From Vescimonas fastidiosa (GTDB lineage: Bacteria > Bacillota > Clostridia > Oscillospirales > Oscillospiraceae), in assembly GCF_018326305.1 (NCBI RefSeq), contig NZ_AP023415.1:1054001-1118000 (forward strand): a DNA stretch of 64,000 nt, written 5' to 3'. A model generated the notes under the pieces. That model had not been told where the DNA came from. It was given only the letters and a program-made list of their open reading frames with translations, and ran no database searches. Shown here piece after piece: positions 24,886 through 34,966 of the stretch; position 1 is the first letter of the stretch; every line of letters starts with the position of its first letter. The translations under genes were made by a program, and so were the position numbers.

Positions 24886-25791
24886 ATGCGTATTCTGGTT
24901 ACCGACGGTATGGATAAGACCGCCATGGCTCAGCTCCGTGAGATGGGTCACGAGGTCGTCGAGCAGTTCTATGAGCCCGATCAGCTGGGCGCCGCCCTGA
25001 AGGATTTTGACGCCGTGGTGGTCCGCTCCAAGACCAAGGTCCGCGCCAATCATATTGACGAGGCCAAGACCGGCAAGCTCAAGCTCATTATCCGCGGCGG
25101 CGTGGGCGTTGACAATATCGATGTCAAGTACGCCGAGTCCTGCGGCATCACCGTGAAGAACACCCCCCGTGCCTCCTCCCAGTCCGTAGCCGAGCTGGCC
25201 ATGGGCCATATGTTCTCCTGCGCCCGTTATCTCTCCATCGCCGGCCACACCATGCGTGAGGACAAGTGGGAGAAGAAGGCTTACGGCAAGGGCATCGAGC
25301 TCCAGGGCAAGACCCTGGGTATCGTGGGCTTTGGCCGCATCGGTCAGCACCTGGGTGTCATGGCCAAGGCCATCGGCATGAAGGTAGTCGCCTTTGATAT
25401 TTTCCACATCCCCGGCATCGAGGAGCAGCTGGGCATCCCCTATGTGGAGATGGATGATCTGCTGGCCCAGGCCGACTTTGTTTCCGTCCACGCTCCCGCT
25501 GTGGATGGCGGCGCTCTGATTTCCGCCGAGAATATCGCCAAGATGAAGGACGGCGTGGTGATCATCAATACCTCTCGCGGCACCAATGTGGACGAAGCTG
25601 CTCTGCTGGCCGCCCTGGAGTCCGGCAAGGTCCGCGCCGCCGGCCTGGATGTCTACGCCGATGAGCCCGCCACCAATAAGGCCCTGTATAGCCATCCCAT
25701 GGTTTCCTGCACGCCGCACATCGGCGCCGCCACCCTGGAGGCTCAGAAGCGCATCGGTGCTGAAATCGTTGACATCATCAAGAACTTCTAA
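24886..25791 (+). CDS. serA: D-3-phosphoglycerate dehydrogenase, short form
   Basis: This 301-residue NAD-dependent 2-hydroxyacid dehydrogenase oxidises 3-phosphoglycerate in the first step of serine synthesis. The NAD-binding loop is GFGRIG (148-153), and the catalytic set is Arg231 (NTSRGTNVDE), Glu260 (YADEP) and His278 (TPHIGAAT). It ends directly after the catalytic core, so the ACT or ASB regulatory domains of longer SerA enzymes are missing and serine feedback inhibition is not expected by that route. AAGGAG precedes the ATG. Pairing with serC supports the assignment; serB is not in the window. Confidence 0.93.
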   Translation: MRILVTDGMDKTAMAQLREMGHEVVEQFYEPDQLGAALKDFDAVVVRSKTKVRANHIDEAKTGKLKLIIRGGVGVDNIDVKYAESCGITVKNTPRASSQSVAELAMGHMFSCARYLSIAGHTMREDKWEKKAYGKGIELQGKTLGIVGFGRIGQHLGVMAKAIGMKVVAFDIFHIPGIEEQLGIPYVEMDDLLAQADFVSVHAPAVDGGALISAENIAKMKDGVVIINTSRGTNVDEAALLAALESGKVRAAGLDVYADEPATNKALYSHPMVSCTPHIGAATLEAQKRIGAEIVDIIKNF

Positions 25792-25811
25792 TTCTTCGCT
25801 TCTATCAAAAG

Positions 25812-25842
25812 CAAGAGGATACTTCGGTATCCTCTTGTTTTT
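25812..25842 (+). terminator. Intrinsic terminator of serA
   Basis: CAAGAGGATAC-TTCG-GTATCCTCTTG (25812-25837) is an 11-bp perfect stem with a UUCG tetraloop followed by TTTTT. Confidence 0.95.
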
Positions 25843-25866
25843 CCTTTTGTTCTCCCCAAATTCTCC

Positions 25867-26009
25867 CCGTAGGGGCCGATGACCCTGTTGCGGTGCCCAA
25901 AATTTTTGCGCTGCCTTACGGCGGACGCTGAAAATTTTGACCGCGGCCACTCGCTCACTTCGCTTCCTCTGCCACCGGCAGCGCTCAGTTCGCTCCCCAC
26001 ATCGGCCCG
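25867..26009 (+). repeat. 143-bp direct repeat, copy B
   Basis: Differs from copy A (24521-24663) at one position (GATGACC versus GATGATC). Together the copies bracket serA and its terminator, so homologous recombination could delete or duplicate serA. Confidence 0.9.
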
Positions 26010-26041
26010 CCCTATAGAAGTCACACTCCTTGAAACGCTTT

Positions 26042-26720
26042 CGTAGGGGCGACCCTTGCGGTCGCCTGCCCCACCGCACTTCTTGCAACCCCTCCGTAGG
26101 GCGGCGTGCCCTCACGCCGCCGCGATGGTGCGGTGGTTATCGGACGGTGGGCTGAGGGCAGCCCGCCCTACGCAAGCGTTTCAACATTTCCGTAGGGGCG
26201 GACGCCCCTGTCCGCCCGCCGCACACCGCACCCCCATGAAAAACCAATGTCATTGCGAGGCCAGTGCGAACACCGGCCGTGGCAATCCGTACCCCCGTCC
26301 CCATGGCCCCCTTGCCTAAAGGGGGCTGGCACGGCGAAGCCGTGACTGGGGGATTCCTCACCGCATCACACTCCTTGTAACGCTTCCGTAGGGGCCGATG
26401 CCTACATCGGCCCGCCCCACCGCACTTCTTGCACCCCTCCGTAGGAGCGGACGCCTCTGTCCGCCCGCCGACAACGCACCACACTCCCTACAACCCTTCC
26501 GTAGGGGCGGGGTTCTACCCCGCCCGTCCGTGCTTGTTCGCATCTCCTTGCTTTGTGTAGGGGCGGACGCCCCTGTCCGCCCGCAATATTGTGAAAACCC
26601 TTGTAGGGCGGGGCCCATGTGCCCCGCCGCACACCGCACCCCCATAAAAAACCAATGTCATTGCGAGGCCAGTGCAAACACTGGCCGTGGCAATCCGTAC
26701 CCCCGTCCCCAAAGTCCTCC
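26042..26720 (+). repeat. Island of short palindromic modules
   Basis: The gap between serA and atpC carries no gene but at least nine GTAGG(G/A)G-type palindromes (near 26042, 26095, 26149 reversed, 26190, 26387, 26440, 26499, 26556, 26602), two GTCATTGCGAG copies (26249, 26657) and one CCTTGCCTAAAGGG module (26311-26356), with short linkers such as CCGCACTTCTTGCA and ACACCGCACCCCC also repeating. The outer CGTAGGGG/CCC bases are constant, while the inner arm sequences differ but remain self-complementary. Confidence 0.85.
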
Positions 26721-26747
26721 CCCCTTTCACTCTCCATGCCACACGAA

Positions 26748-26780
26748 AAAGCCACCGCATCGACCCGATACGGTGGCTTT
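26748..26780 (-). terminator. Terminator of the atp operon
   Basis: AAAGCCACCG (26748-26757) pairs with CGGTGGCTTT (26771-26780); on the minus strand the stem is followed by TTTTTC. It lies 34 bases after the atpC stop. Confidence 0.85.
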
Positions 26781-26814
26781 CCCTATTTCACTTTTGCGCC
26801 GAATTCTCCGGCCG

Positions 26815-27231
26815 TCACTGGCCCTTCATCATCCGCACAGCCGCCTGCCGGGCCAGTGCCCGATGCAGCGCGATCTGCGCGCGCTTCACATCCAGGTCCG
26901 CACTGTGCTCCGCCAGCCGCTCCCGGGCCCGCTTCTCGGCAGACTGGGCCCGAGCCAGGTCAATGTCCTCCGCCCGCTCTGCCGCACGCACCAGCAGCGT
27001 CACCTCGTTGTGAACGATGTTGGCCACGCCCAGGTTTACAGCCACGAATTCCTCCGTGCCGCTGTCCTTTCGGGCCGTGACCACGCCGTCCTCAATGGCC
27101 CCCAGCATCGGCGCATGGTCCTGCAATACGCCTACGCTGCCCCCGGAAAAGGGCAGCTCCACATAGCTGACCATGTCGTCATACACGGTGCTGGCGGCGG
27201 TGACGATCCGGATATGGATCCCGTCTTTCAT
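26815..27231 (-). CDS. atpC: ATP synthase epsilon subunit
   Basis: This 138-residue subunit of the F1 central stalk has an N-terminal beta-barrel domain (IRIVTAASTVYDDMVSYVELPFSGGSVGVLQDHAP) and a C-terminal two-helix domain rich in Arg/Ala/Glu that can inhibit ATP hydrolysis. The ATG at 27231 follows GAGGTG at good spacing; a GTG two codons earlier is possible. It is the last gene of the operon, 9 bases after atpD. Confidence 0.95.
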   Translation of the reverse strand: MKDGIHIRIVTAASTVYDDMVSYVELPFSGGSVGVLQDHAPMLGAIEDGVVTARKDSGTEEFVAVNLGVANIVHNEVTLLVRAAERAEDIDLARAQSAEKRARERLAEHSADLDVKRAQIALHRALARQAAVRMMKGQ

Positions 27232-27240
27232 AGGCACCTC

Positions 27241-28632
<1,392 letters not shown>

Positions 28633-28647
28633 CTATCGTAGGCGGAA

Positions 28648-29520
28648 TTACTTTTTCGCCTTTTTCAAGGCATTGGCACCGCCGACGATCTCCGCGATCT
28701 CGGTGGTAATGGCCGCCTGGCGCACCCGGTTGAGCTTCAGGCTCAGTTCGCTTATCAGGTCGCCGGTGGCGTCGGTAGCGGTGCTCATGGCGGTCATGCG
28801 GGACGCCTGCTCGCTGACCTTGGCCTCCAGCAAAACGGAGTAAACCATGTTGTCCAAATAAAGCTGCACCATATTTTCCAGCACGCTCTTGGCGTCCGGC
28901 TCGAAAATATAGTCGTTGGTCGCCTCGTCCTTTTCCTCCGTCTCCAGCTTCGCCGGCAGCAGCTGCATCTGGCTGGGCACCTGCTGCAGAGCCGAGTAAA
29001 AGCGCTGATAGACCAGGTGGATTTCATCCGCCTCGCCGCTCAGATACAGTCGCTTCAGGTAGTCCGCCACCGGCAGCGACTGGGCCGTGCCCGGGGTGTC
29101 GCTGATGCCGTCAAAGGTATGCCGCACCGGCAGACCCGACTGCGCGATCACATCCCGGCCCCAGCTGCCGCACACCACCACCGAGCACTCCCGTGTGTCG
29201 GCGCGCACCAGCTCCTGGGCATAGCGCAGGATGGCGTGGTTATACACGCCGCACAGGCCCCGGTTCCCCACGAACACCACATAGCACACCTTTTTGATTT
29301 CGCCCCGGGGACGCAAAAATGGGTTGTCGTACCCGCCGTTTTCCCCGGCCAAAAGCTCGCTGAGAATGTGCCTGCTCTGCTGGGCGAAGGTGCGTATGCC
29401 GCCCAAGCCCTTCTGGGTGCGCCGCAGCTTGGCCGAGGCCACCATTTTCATGGCCTTGTTGATCTGCTGGGTGTTTTTAACACTCTTGATCCGTGCCCGG
29501 ATCTCACGCATACTGCCCAT
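28648..29520 (-). CDS. atpG: ATP synthase gamma subunit
   Basis: This 290-residue rotor shaft subunit begins REIRARIKSVKNTQQINKAMKMVASAKL, the conserved N-terminal helix, and ends LNRVRQAAITTEIAEIVGGA, the conserved C-terminal helix. The middle contains VGNRGLCGVYN. It couples c-ring rotation to the catalytic sites. The gap of 31 bases to the alpha-containing gene is short. Confidence 0.97.
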   Translation of the reverse strand: MGSMREIRARIKSVKNTQQINKAMKMVASAKLRRTQKGLGGIRTFAQQSRHILSELLAGENGGYDNPFLRPRGEIKKVCYVVFVGNRGLCGVYNHAILRYAQELVRADTRECSVVVCGSWGRDVIAQSGLPVRHTFDGISDTPGTAQSLPVADYLKRLYLSGEADEIHLVYQRFYSALQQVPSQMQLLPAKLETEEKDEATNDYIFEPDAKSVLENMVQLYLDNMVYSVLLEAKVSEQASRMTAMSTATDATGDLISELSLKLNRVRQAAITTEIAEIVGGANALKKAKK

Positions 29521-29551
29521 ATCCTTCTCCCCTTTCTTCGGTCAGTCAGCC

Positions 29552-31792
29552 TCAAAAGGTTTCCTTAAAGGACTTGAGGGTCTCCCGCAGCTTATCCAGC
29601 ATATCGGCAGGGATCTTCTTACCTGCGCAGATGGTGTCCACCAGCTCGGGCATAGCCTGCTTCACATACTCCACCGCTTCCCGCTCGAATCGGGGCATAT
29701 CCGCCAGATCCACATCGTCGGCGTAGCCCTCGTTGGCGGCGAAGATGGCAATGACCTGGTCCTCCACCGCCCGGGCGGCGAACTGGTCCTGCTTCAGCAG
29801 CTCCGTCATGTGCTGGCCCCGCAGCAGCGTAGCCTGGGTAGACGCATCCAAATCGGACCCGAACTGGGCGAAGGATGCCAGCTCCCGGTACTGCGCCAGG
29901 TCCGTGCGCAGGCGGCCCGCCACCTGCTTCATAGCGGGAACCTGGGCCGCGCCGCCCACACGGGACACGGACAGGCCCACATTGATAGCCGGCCGCGTGC
30001 CGGAGTGGAACAGGCCCGTCTCCAGGAAGATCTGTCCGTCGGTAATGGAAATAACATTGGTGGGAATATAGGCGGAAATATCGCCCGCCTGGGTTTCGAT
30101 AATGGGCAGTGCCGTCATGCTGCCGCCGCCGGAGGCCTCGTCCAGCCGTGCCGCCCGCTCCAGAAGCCGGGAGTGCAGGTAGAACACATCGCCGGGATAG
30201 GCCTCGCGTCCGGGGGGACGCTGGAGCAGCAGGGAAATTTCGCGGTACGCCGCCGCCTGCTTGCTCAGATCGTCGTAAACGATCAGCACATCCTTGCCCT
30301 TGTACATGAAATATTCGCCGATAGCCGCGCCTGCATAGGGGGCTATGTACAGCATCGGCGCAGGCTCGGAGGCCGAGGCGCATACCACGGTGGTGTAGTC
30401 CATAGCGCCCAGCTCCGTCAGCTTGCGCACCACATTGGCAACCGTGGACTCCTTCTGTCCGATGGCCACATAAATGCAGTGTACACCCTTGCCCTTTTGA
30501 TTCACAATGGTATCCAGGGCAATGGCGGTCTTGCCGGTCTGGCGGTCGCCGATGATCAGCTCACGCTGGCCCCGACCGATGGGCACCAAAGCGTCGATAG
30601 CCTTAATACCTGTCTGCAGGGGTACGGTGACGCCCTGCCGGTGCAGCACACTGGGCGCCGGACTCTCCACGGCCCGGAAGCCGTCGTTCTGAATGGGCCC
30701 CTTGCCGTCCACCGGGCGGCCCAAGGCGTCCACTACGCGGCCGCACATAGCCTCGCCCACGGGCACCTCAATGATGTGGCCCGTCCGGCGCACGGTGTCG
30801 CCCTCCTGAATGGTGGAGAAGTCGCCCAGCAGCACCACGCCCACATTGTTCTTGTCCAGGTCCATCACCATGCCCCGGAGGCTTCCCTCAAACTCCAGCA
30901 TTTCCCCGGCCATCACATCGGCCAGGCCCGACACATGGCAGATGCCGTCGGACACGCTGATAACCTTGCCGGTCTGATAAACATCAATGGAATTGTCCGT
31001 GCCGCTGAGCTTTTCACGAATGCTCTCCAGCACCGACAGCTCCTCCTGGTCATCCATGCGGCTGTTGAATTCCACCTCCTGGCTCAGTCGGTCCAACTGA
31101 TGCGCCAGGGTTCCGTCGTACACGGTGTCGCCCACCTGCATACGCACGCCGCCCACCAGGCCGTCGTCCACCTCATTGCGCACGGAGAGGAAGGTCTCGC
31201 AGAGGATCTGCGTCACCTTCTTCATCTCCTCGTCGGTGAGGGGCTCGGGACTGGCGATAGAAATATTTAATTTCTTCAGTTCATTCATATTCAAAATATC
31301 ACTCGGCATTGCTGCCACCACTTCTTTTACCTGCTCAATGTAGCGCTCCACCAGGGCCTGGCGCTCCGGGGCGAAGGTACTGGTTTTCAGAGTCTCCCCC
31401 GCCTGGCTTGCCACCTGGCGAATGACCTGGGCGCTCACCTGGCCGTGCATCTGGCTGCGCAGCTGCTTTTCCGTCTGGATAGCGTTGCGGCGCAGGGCGT
31501 CGGCCTCCTCGGTGCGGAGCTTCTCAGCCTCCCGGCTGCTTCGCTCCACCTGGGCCCGGGTCTCGGCCAGCAGGGCATCCTCCTGCTGCCGCGCCTGGTC
31601 CCGGGCCTGGGCCACATCTGTGCTGAGCCTTTGGGACTCCAGGTCCGCCTGGTGCGACTGCTCCAGGTCCTGAGCGATTTTCTCCTTTCGCTCCTTGAAC
31701 ATACGGACGATCATTTTCCGCGTGATAAGGAACAGCGCGCCGAACAGGATCACGAAGTTGATGACTGCGAATAGGAAGTCTTTTATGGTCAT
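29552..31792 (-). CDS. atpA: Fused b'-delta-alpha ATP synthase subunit
   Basis: One uninterrupted 746-residue frame joins three parts. Residues 1-150 are a second b-type stalk: a membrane helix (5-24) and a long Glu/Gln/Arg coiled coil. Residues about 155-240 match the C-terminal domain of delta/OSCP ([40 protein letters not shown]). From about 243 it is a complete alpha subunit with P-loop GDRQTGKT (415-422) and the usual [10 protein letters not shown] segment. The N-terminal six-helix domain of delta, which normally clamps alpha, has no room here. No separate atpH exists in the operon. The ATG at 31792 follows TGAGG; the stop of atpF lies 8 bases before it. Confidence 0.88.
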   Translation of the reverse strand: MTIKDFLFAVINFVILFGALFLITRKMIVRMFKERKEKIAQDLEQSHQADLESQRLSTDVAQARDQARQQEDALLAETRAQVERSSREAEKLRTEEADALRRNAIQTEKQLRSQMHGQVSAQVIRQVASQAGETLKTSTFAPERQALVERYIEQVKEVVAAMPSDILNMNELKKLNISIASPEPLTDEEMKKVTQILCETFLSVRNEVDDGLVGGVRMQVGDTVYDGTLAHQLDRLSQEVEFNSRMDDQEELSVLESIREKLSGTDNSIDVYQTGKVISVSDGICHVSGLADVMAGEMLEFEGSLRGMVMDLDKNNVGVVLLGDFSTIQEGDTVRRTGHIIEVPVGEAMCGRVVDALGRPVDGKGPIQNDGFRAVESPAPSVLHRQGVTVPLQTGIKAIDALVPIGRGQRELIIGDRQTGKTAIALDTIVNQKGKGVHCIYVAIGQKESTVANVVRKLTELGAMDYTTVVCASASEPAPMLYIAPYAGAAIGEYFMYKGKDVLIVYDDLSKQAAAYREISLLLQRPPGREAYPGDVFYLHSRLLERAARLDEASGGGSMTALPIIETQAGDISAYIPTNVISITDGQIFLETGLFHSGTRPAINVGLSVSRVGGAAQVPAMKQVAGRLRTDLAQYRELASFAQFGSDLDASTQATLLRGQHMTELLKQDQFAARAVEDQVIAIFAANEGYADDVDLADMPRFEREAVEYVKQAMPELVDTICAGKKIPADMLDKLRETLKSFKETF

Positions 31793-31799
31793 ATTCGCC

Positions 31800-32243
31800 T
31801 CATTTCTCCTCTCTCGACCCTGGGTCGCCGCCCACAAGATGCCGTGTCAGGGCATCCACCAGCTGGGGCATCTGCTCCTGGGCCTGGGCCCGAAGCCGCT
31901 CCTGCTCGTTTTGGATGCGCCCATGGGCGTCCTGTATATCCCGGGCTGCCTGGGCGTGTGCCGCCTCCAGCACTCGGGAGCGTTCCTCCTCGTCGGCCGC
32001 TTTTCCTTCTGCAATCAGCTGTTTGGCCTCAGCGCTTCGCTCTTTCCAGCTCTCGCGCAGGGCGGCGGCGTTCTCCTCTTTCTTCCGCTGCGCCTCCCGG
32101 CCCTTCTCCAGGCCTGCGTCAATGCCCGCCTGTCGCTGGTCCATAAACTTGATCAGCGGGTCAAACAGGAATTTTTTCAGCACAAACAGCAACGCAAAAA
32201 AGCAAATGATGGTCCAAATCACTTCTGACACATTAATGCTCAA
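31800..32243 (-). CDS. atpF: ATP synthase b subunit
   Basis: This 147-residue peripheral stalk protein has one N-terminal membrane helix (7-24) and a charged coiled coil (30-130). It would pair with the b-like N-terminus of the next gene product as a b/b' heterodimer. Start is a TTG with GGAGG 8 bases upstream; no ATG is available nearby. Confidence 0.93.
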   Translation of the reverse strand: MSINVSEVIWTIICFFALLFVLKKFLFDPLIKFMDQRQAGIDAGLEKGREAQRKKEENAAALRESWKERSAEAKQLIAEGKAADEEERSRVLEAAHAQAARDIQDAHGRIQNEQERLRAQAQEQMPQLVDALTRHLVGGDPGSREEK

Positions 32244-32278
32244 AGCGTGTGCCTCCTTTTTTTCTCTCGGGATGTGGT

Positions 32279-32509
32279 TTAGACCTTAGCCACCAGCATA
32301 AAGGCGATGAGCAGACCGTAAATGGTCAGTGCCTCCATCAGGGCCATAGCGATGATCATGCTGGAGCGGATGTTGCCGGCAGCCTCGGGCTGACGGGCGA
32401 TGGATTCCATAGCCTTGGAAGCGGTGATACCCTGGCCGATAGCGGGGCCGATGGTACTCAGAGCAACAGCCAAAGCGGCTGCCAGTGCGATGATTGCGGA
32501 TGAAGTCAT
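32279..32509 (-). CDS. atpE: ATP synthase c subunit
   Basis: This 76-residue hairpin of two helices forms the rotor ring. The polar loop is RQPE (39-42). The ion-binding carboxylate is Glu59 in [11 protein letters not shown]. Gln26 in GPAIGQG matches a sodium-binding residue, but the Ser/Thr normally found right after the glutamate in sodium rings is Ala-Leu here, so ion choice (H+ or Na+) is open. It is separated from atpB by a 526-base repeat island. Confidence 0.96.
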   Translation of the reverse strand: MTSSAIIALAAALAVALSTIGPAIGQGITASKAMESIARQPEAAGNIRSSMIIAMALMEALTIYGLLIAFMLVAKV

Positions 32510-32579
32510 GTTTTGTTCCTCCTAAAGTGATCTGTATTTTTTATTTGTCTTGCACATGAATAAATAAAGTATTTGCGCT

Positions 32580-33015
32580 TGTGGCGTGTCATTGCGAGAC
32601 CGGTGCGCACACTGGTCGTGGCAATCCGTAACCCCCGTCCCCTTGGCCCCCTTGCCTAAAGGGGGCTGTCAGCGAAGCTGACTGGGGGATTCCACGCAGG
32701 CACTCCTTGCCACGCACTCCGTAGGGGCGGGGTTCTACCCCGCCCGCCGATAACGCAGGCACTTCTTGTACCCGTCCGTAGGGGCGGACGCCTCTGTCCG
32801 CCCGCGATCCACGCAGGCACTCCTTGCCACGCACTCCGTAGGGCGGGGTGCCCTCACCCCGCCGACCGGTCTTGCATCGCACTCCCGGCAGGGCACGCGG
32901 GCCCTGCCCTACAAAAATGCCCTGTAGGGCGGGACCCATGTGTCCCGCCGCACACCGCATTCCATATAGTGTGTCATTGCGAGACCGGTTCTCAAACCGG
33001 TCGTGGCGATCCGCT
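32580..33015 (-). repeat. Palindrome island inside the atp operon
   Basis: The 526-base space between atpE and atpB has no gene. It holds two GTCATTGCGAG copies (32588-32628, 32973-33013), one CCTTGCCTAAAGGGGGC module (32648-32694) and about five GTAGGG-type palindromes (near 32720, 32778, 32837, 32883 and 32923). Strand is nominal. The arrangement is unusual because atpB and atpE normally abut; here the stems could lower or process the transcript between them. Confidence 0.85.
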
Positions 33016-33035
33016 CTCCTGCATAAGGCGTTTTC

Positions 33036-33707
33036 TCACTCTTCTTCTCCCACTGCCTCCTCAATATAGATGGACAGCAGCATGGTAAACACTACCGCCT
33101 GAATCAGGCAGAACAGCAGGCTCATCACCTGCATCACCAGCGGCAGCACCAGAGGGAATATTCCCGAGAGCTGCTCGGTGACCATTTCCTCGCCGTAGAG
33201 GTTGCCATACAGTCGCAGCGCCAGGGAGAAGGGCCGCACCACCTGCTCAATGAGGTTCAGCGGCAGCATCAGGATAAACGGCGAAATAAAGGTCTTGAGG
33301 TACCCCAAAAAGCCCCGCCGCTTCACGCCCACAATGTGGGTGGTGAAAAAGGCAATGACGGCCAGGCCCGCCGTGGTAGACAGATTCGCCGTGGGTACGG
33401 CAAACCCGTGCCCCGCCCCGGGCAGCAGCCCGGAATAGTTGCTCACCACAATAAAAATGAAGAAGGTGGCCATCACCGGGAAATACCGCCGGGCGTTGTC
33501 CCGGCCCATGTTCCCTGCGAAATAGTCCTGCAGCTTGGTCACGGCCATTTCCGCCGCGCTCTGGATGGGCCCCGGCACCTCCTTCAGCCGCCGGGTGGCC
33601 AGCCATGATACAAAGCCCAGCACCACGATGATGACCCACATGGTCACAACGGTTTTTGTCACCTCCAGTGGCCCGATGGAAAACAGAATATTACTGGTAT
33701 GCTCCAT
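33036..33707 (-). CDS. atpB: ATP synthase a subunit
   Basis: This 223-residue membrane stator has about five or six helices and the essential arginine Arg165 in RPFSLALRLYGN, which faces the c-ring glutamate. PTANLSTTAGLAVIAF is the conserved preceding helix. It is first among the structural genes and lies 17 bases after the atpI-like gene. Confidence 0.96.
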   Translation of the reverse strand: MEHTSNILFSIGPLEVTKTVVTMWVIIVVLGFVSWLATRRLKEVPGPIQSAAEMAVTKLQDYFAGNMGRDNARRYFPVMATFFIFIVVSNYSGLLPGAGHGFAVPTANLSTTAGLAVIAFFTTHIVGVKRRGFLGYLKTFISPFILMLPLNLIEQVVRPFSLALRLYGNLYGEEMVTEQLSGIFPLVLPLVMQVMSLLFCLIQAVVFTMLLSIYIEEAVGEEE

Positions 33708-33724
33708 AATTTCTTTGTCTCACC

Positions 33725-34048
33725 TCAATTCCTACCGTCTGCCGACTCCGGATTTTTTTCCATTTGCTTCTTGCTCAGCCGATAGTTCAGCCCGATGCCC
33801 ACCAGCGACAGGCCCGCAGCCGTGCCGATGATGGTCCCGTAAAACGGCAGAGGAAGCAGGTTCCGGGTGAAATACACCACCGCCAGCGCCGCGATATTCA
33901 CCAGCATCCGCAGCATACTGCCCGCCATTACGGCGTTGGTACTGTCTTTTTCCACGGCCCGCCGGGTGATCTGTGCGTTTCCGAAAGCCACCAGGGCGCC
34001 AAAGGCAAATCCGATGCCCCCGGCCAGCAGATATATTCCCACGGACAT
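33725..34048 (-). CDS. Probable ATP synthase subunit I (AtpI-like)
   Basis: This 107-residue protein has about four hydrophobic segments, with GSMLRMLVNIAALAVVYFT and a basic C-terminal end (LNYRLSKKQMEKN), as in the ATP synthase subunit I family that helps assemble the c-ring. Sequence similarity is weak, as is usual for the family, and the position before atpB is the main support. GGAGGAG precedes the ATG. Confidence 0.72.
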   Translation of the reverse strand: MSVGIYLLAGGIGFAFGALVAFGNAQITRRAVEKDSTNAVMAGSMLRMLVNIAALAVVYFTRNLLPLPFYGTIIGTAAGLSLVGIGLNYRLSKKQMEKNPESADGRN

Positions 34049-34112
34049 AGCCCTCCTCCTTTCCGCCGCCCCCGGTCATCCCGTGGGGCGCTGCTTACAG
34101 CATCACGGTTTA

Positions 34113-34141
34113 ATTGTATCATACCATAGTTTTTTTTACAA
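34113..34141 (-). promoter_or_regulatory. Promoter of the atp operon
   Basis: On the minus strand TTGTAA (34136-34141), a 17-base spacer and TACAAT (34113-34118), in an otherwise AT-rich stretch between the LOG gene terminator and the atpI-like start. Confidence 0.68.
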
Positions 34142-34265
34142 ATAAAATTTTGCGGTTTTTTAGCGTTTTTTGATTCTTTTAGGATACAAAATTTATTTTC
34201 CGGAAACTATAGTGAAAAATAGTATCCTCCGCAGATTTGCGCAAAGAGGGCATTCTACGCAAAAA

Positions 34266-34309
34266 AGCAGGCTCCGCCCCGATTTGTGTCAGGGAGAAGC
34301 CTGCTTTTT
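34266..34309 (-). terminator. Terminator after the LOG-family gene
   Basis: AGCAGGCT (34266-34273) pairs with AGCCTGCT (34298-34305). A-run and T-run flank the stem, so it can act in both directions. It overlaps the very end of the LOG gene. Confidence 0.75.
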
Positions 34310-34857
34310 CAGCAATTTTCTGCATTTTCTGCCAAGATATTCTGTATTTCCCGCAGATCGGACGCAAAGTGAATGCCCTCCTGCCGCTCCGGGGAGGAAA
34401 GCCCTGCCTCCACCATGCGCTGAAGCTGTAAGCGCAGCGGCTCATAGTACCCGTTGAGGTTATAGAGAATGCAGGGAGCCTTGGTCAGCTTCAGGGAGGA
34501 TAAGGACATGACCTCCGAAATCTCCTCCAGAGTCCCCGTGCCGCCGGGAAAGGCGATGAAGGCCTCCGACCGCCGGATGATCTCCGTCTTGCGCTGCGGA
34601 AAGTCCGGCTTCACAATAAGCTCCGTCAGCCCCGTGTGCTGGTAGTCCTCGTCCATGAACATCTCCAGTTCCACGCCGATCACCTCGGCTCCGGCTCCCA
34701 GAGCGCTGTCTGCCAGCAAGCCCATGAGTCCCGTTTTGGAGCCGCCGTAAATAAGACGGTTCCCGCTCTCGCCGATCCACCGACCCAGCTCCTGCACGGC
34801 TGTCGCCAGGGCGGGGTCGTTTCCTTCATTTGCTCCCAAATATACCGCAATATTCAT
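34309..34857 (-). CDS. LOG-family nucleotide phosphoribohydrolase-like protein
   Basis: This 182-residue Rossmann-type protein carries the LOG motif PGGTGTLEE (104-112) and an N-terminal VYLGANEGN. Related enzymes cleave ribose 5-phosphate from N6-modified AMP (cytokinin activation) or from other nucleoside monophosphates; they were formerly called lysine decarboxylases in error. The substrate here is unknown. It stands 109 bases downstream of the AAA+ gene in the same direction. Confidence 0.88.
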   Translation of the reverse strand: MNIAVYLGANEGNDPALATAVQELGRWIGESGNRLIYGGSKTGLMGLLADSALGAGAEVIGVELEMFMDEDYQHTGLTELIVKPDFPQRKTEIIRRSEAFIAFPGGTGTLEEISEVMSLSSLKLTKAPCILYNLNGYYEPLRLQLQRMVEAGLSSPERQEGIHFASDLREIQNILAENAENC

Positions 34858-34966
34858 GCCGCATTCTCCTTCACCAAATCTTCAACTTTTTCGTCACCGT
34901 TTTCTTCACCGAATTGGCACCGAAATGCACCGATTTTCACCGCCTGTCGGTGACATTTTTTCAGGC

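Noticed and set aside
26042..26720. CRISPR-like array
   Set aside because: Repeats are palindromes of different arm sequence with irregular spacing (about 10 to 150 bases), there are no unique spacers of constant length, and no cas genes are present.
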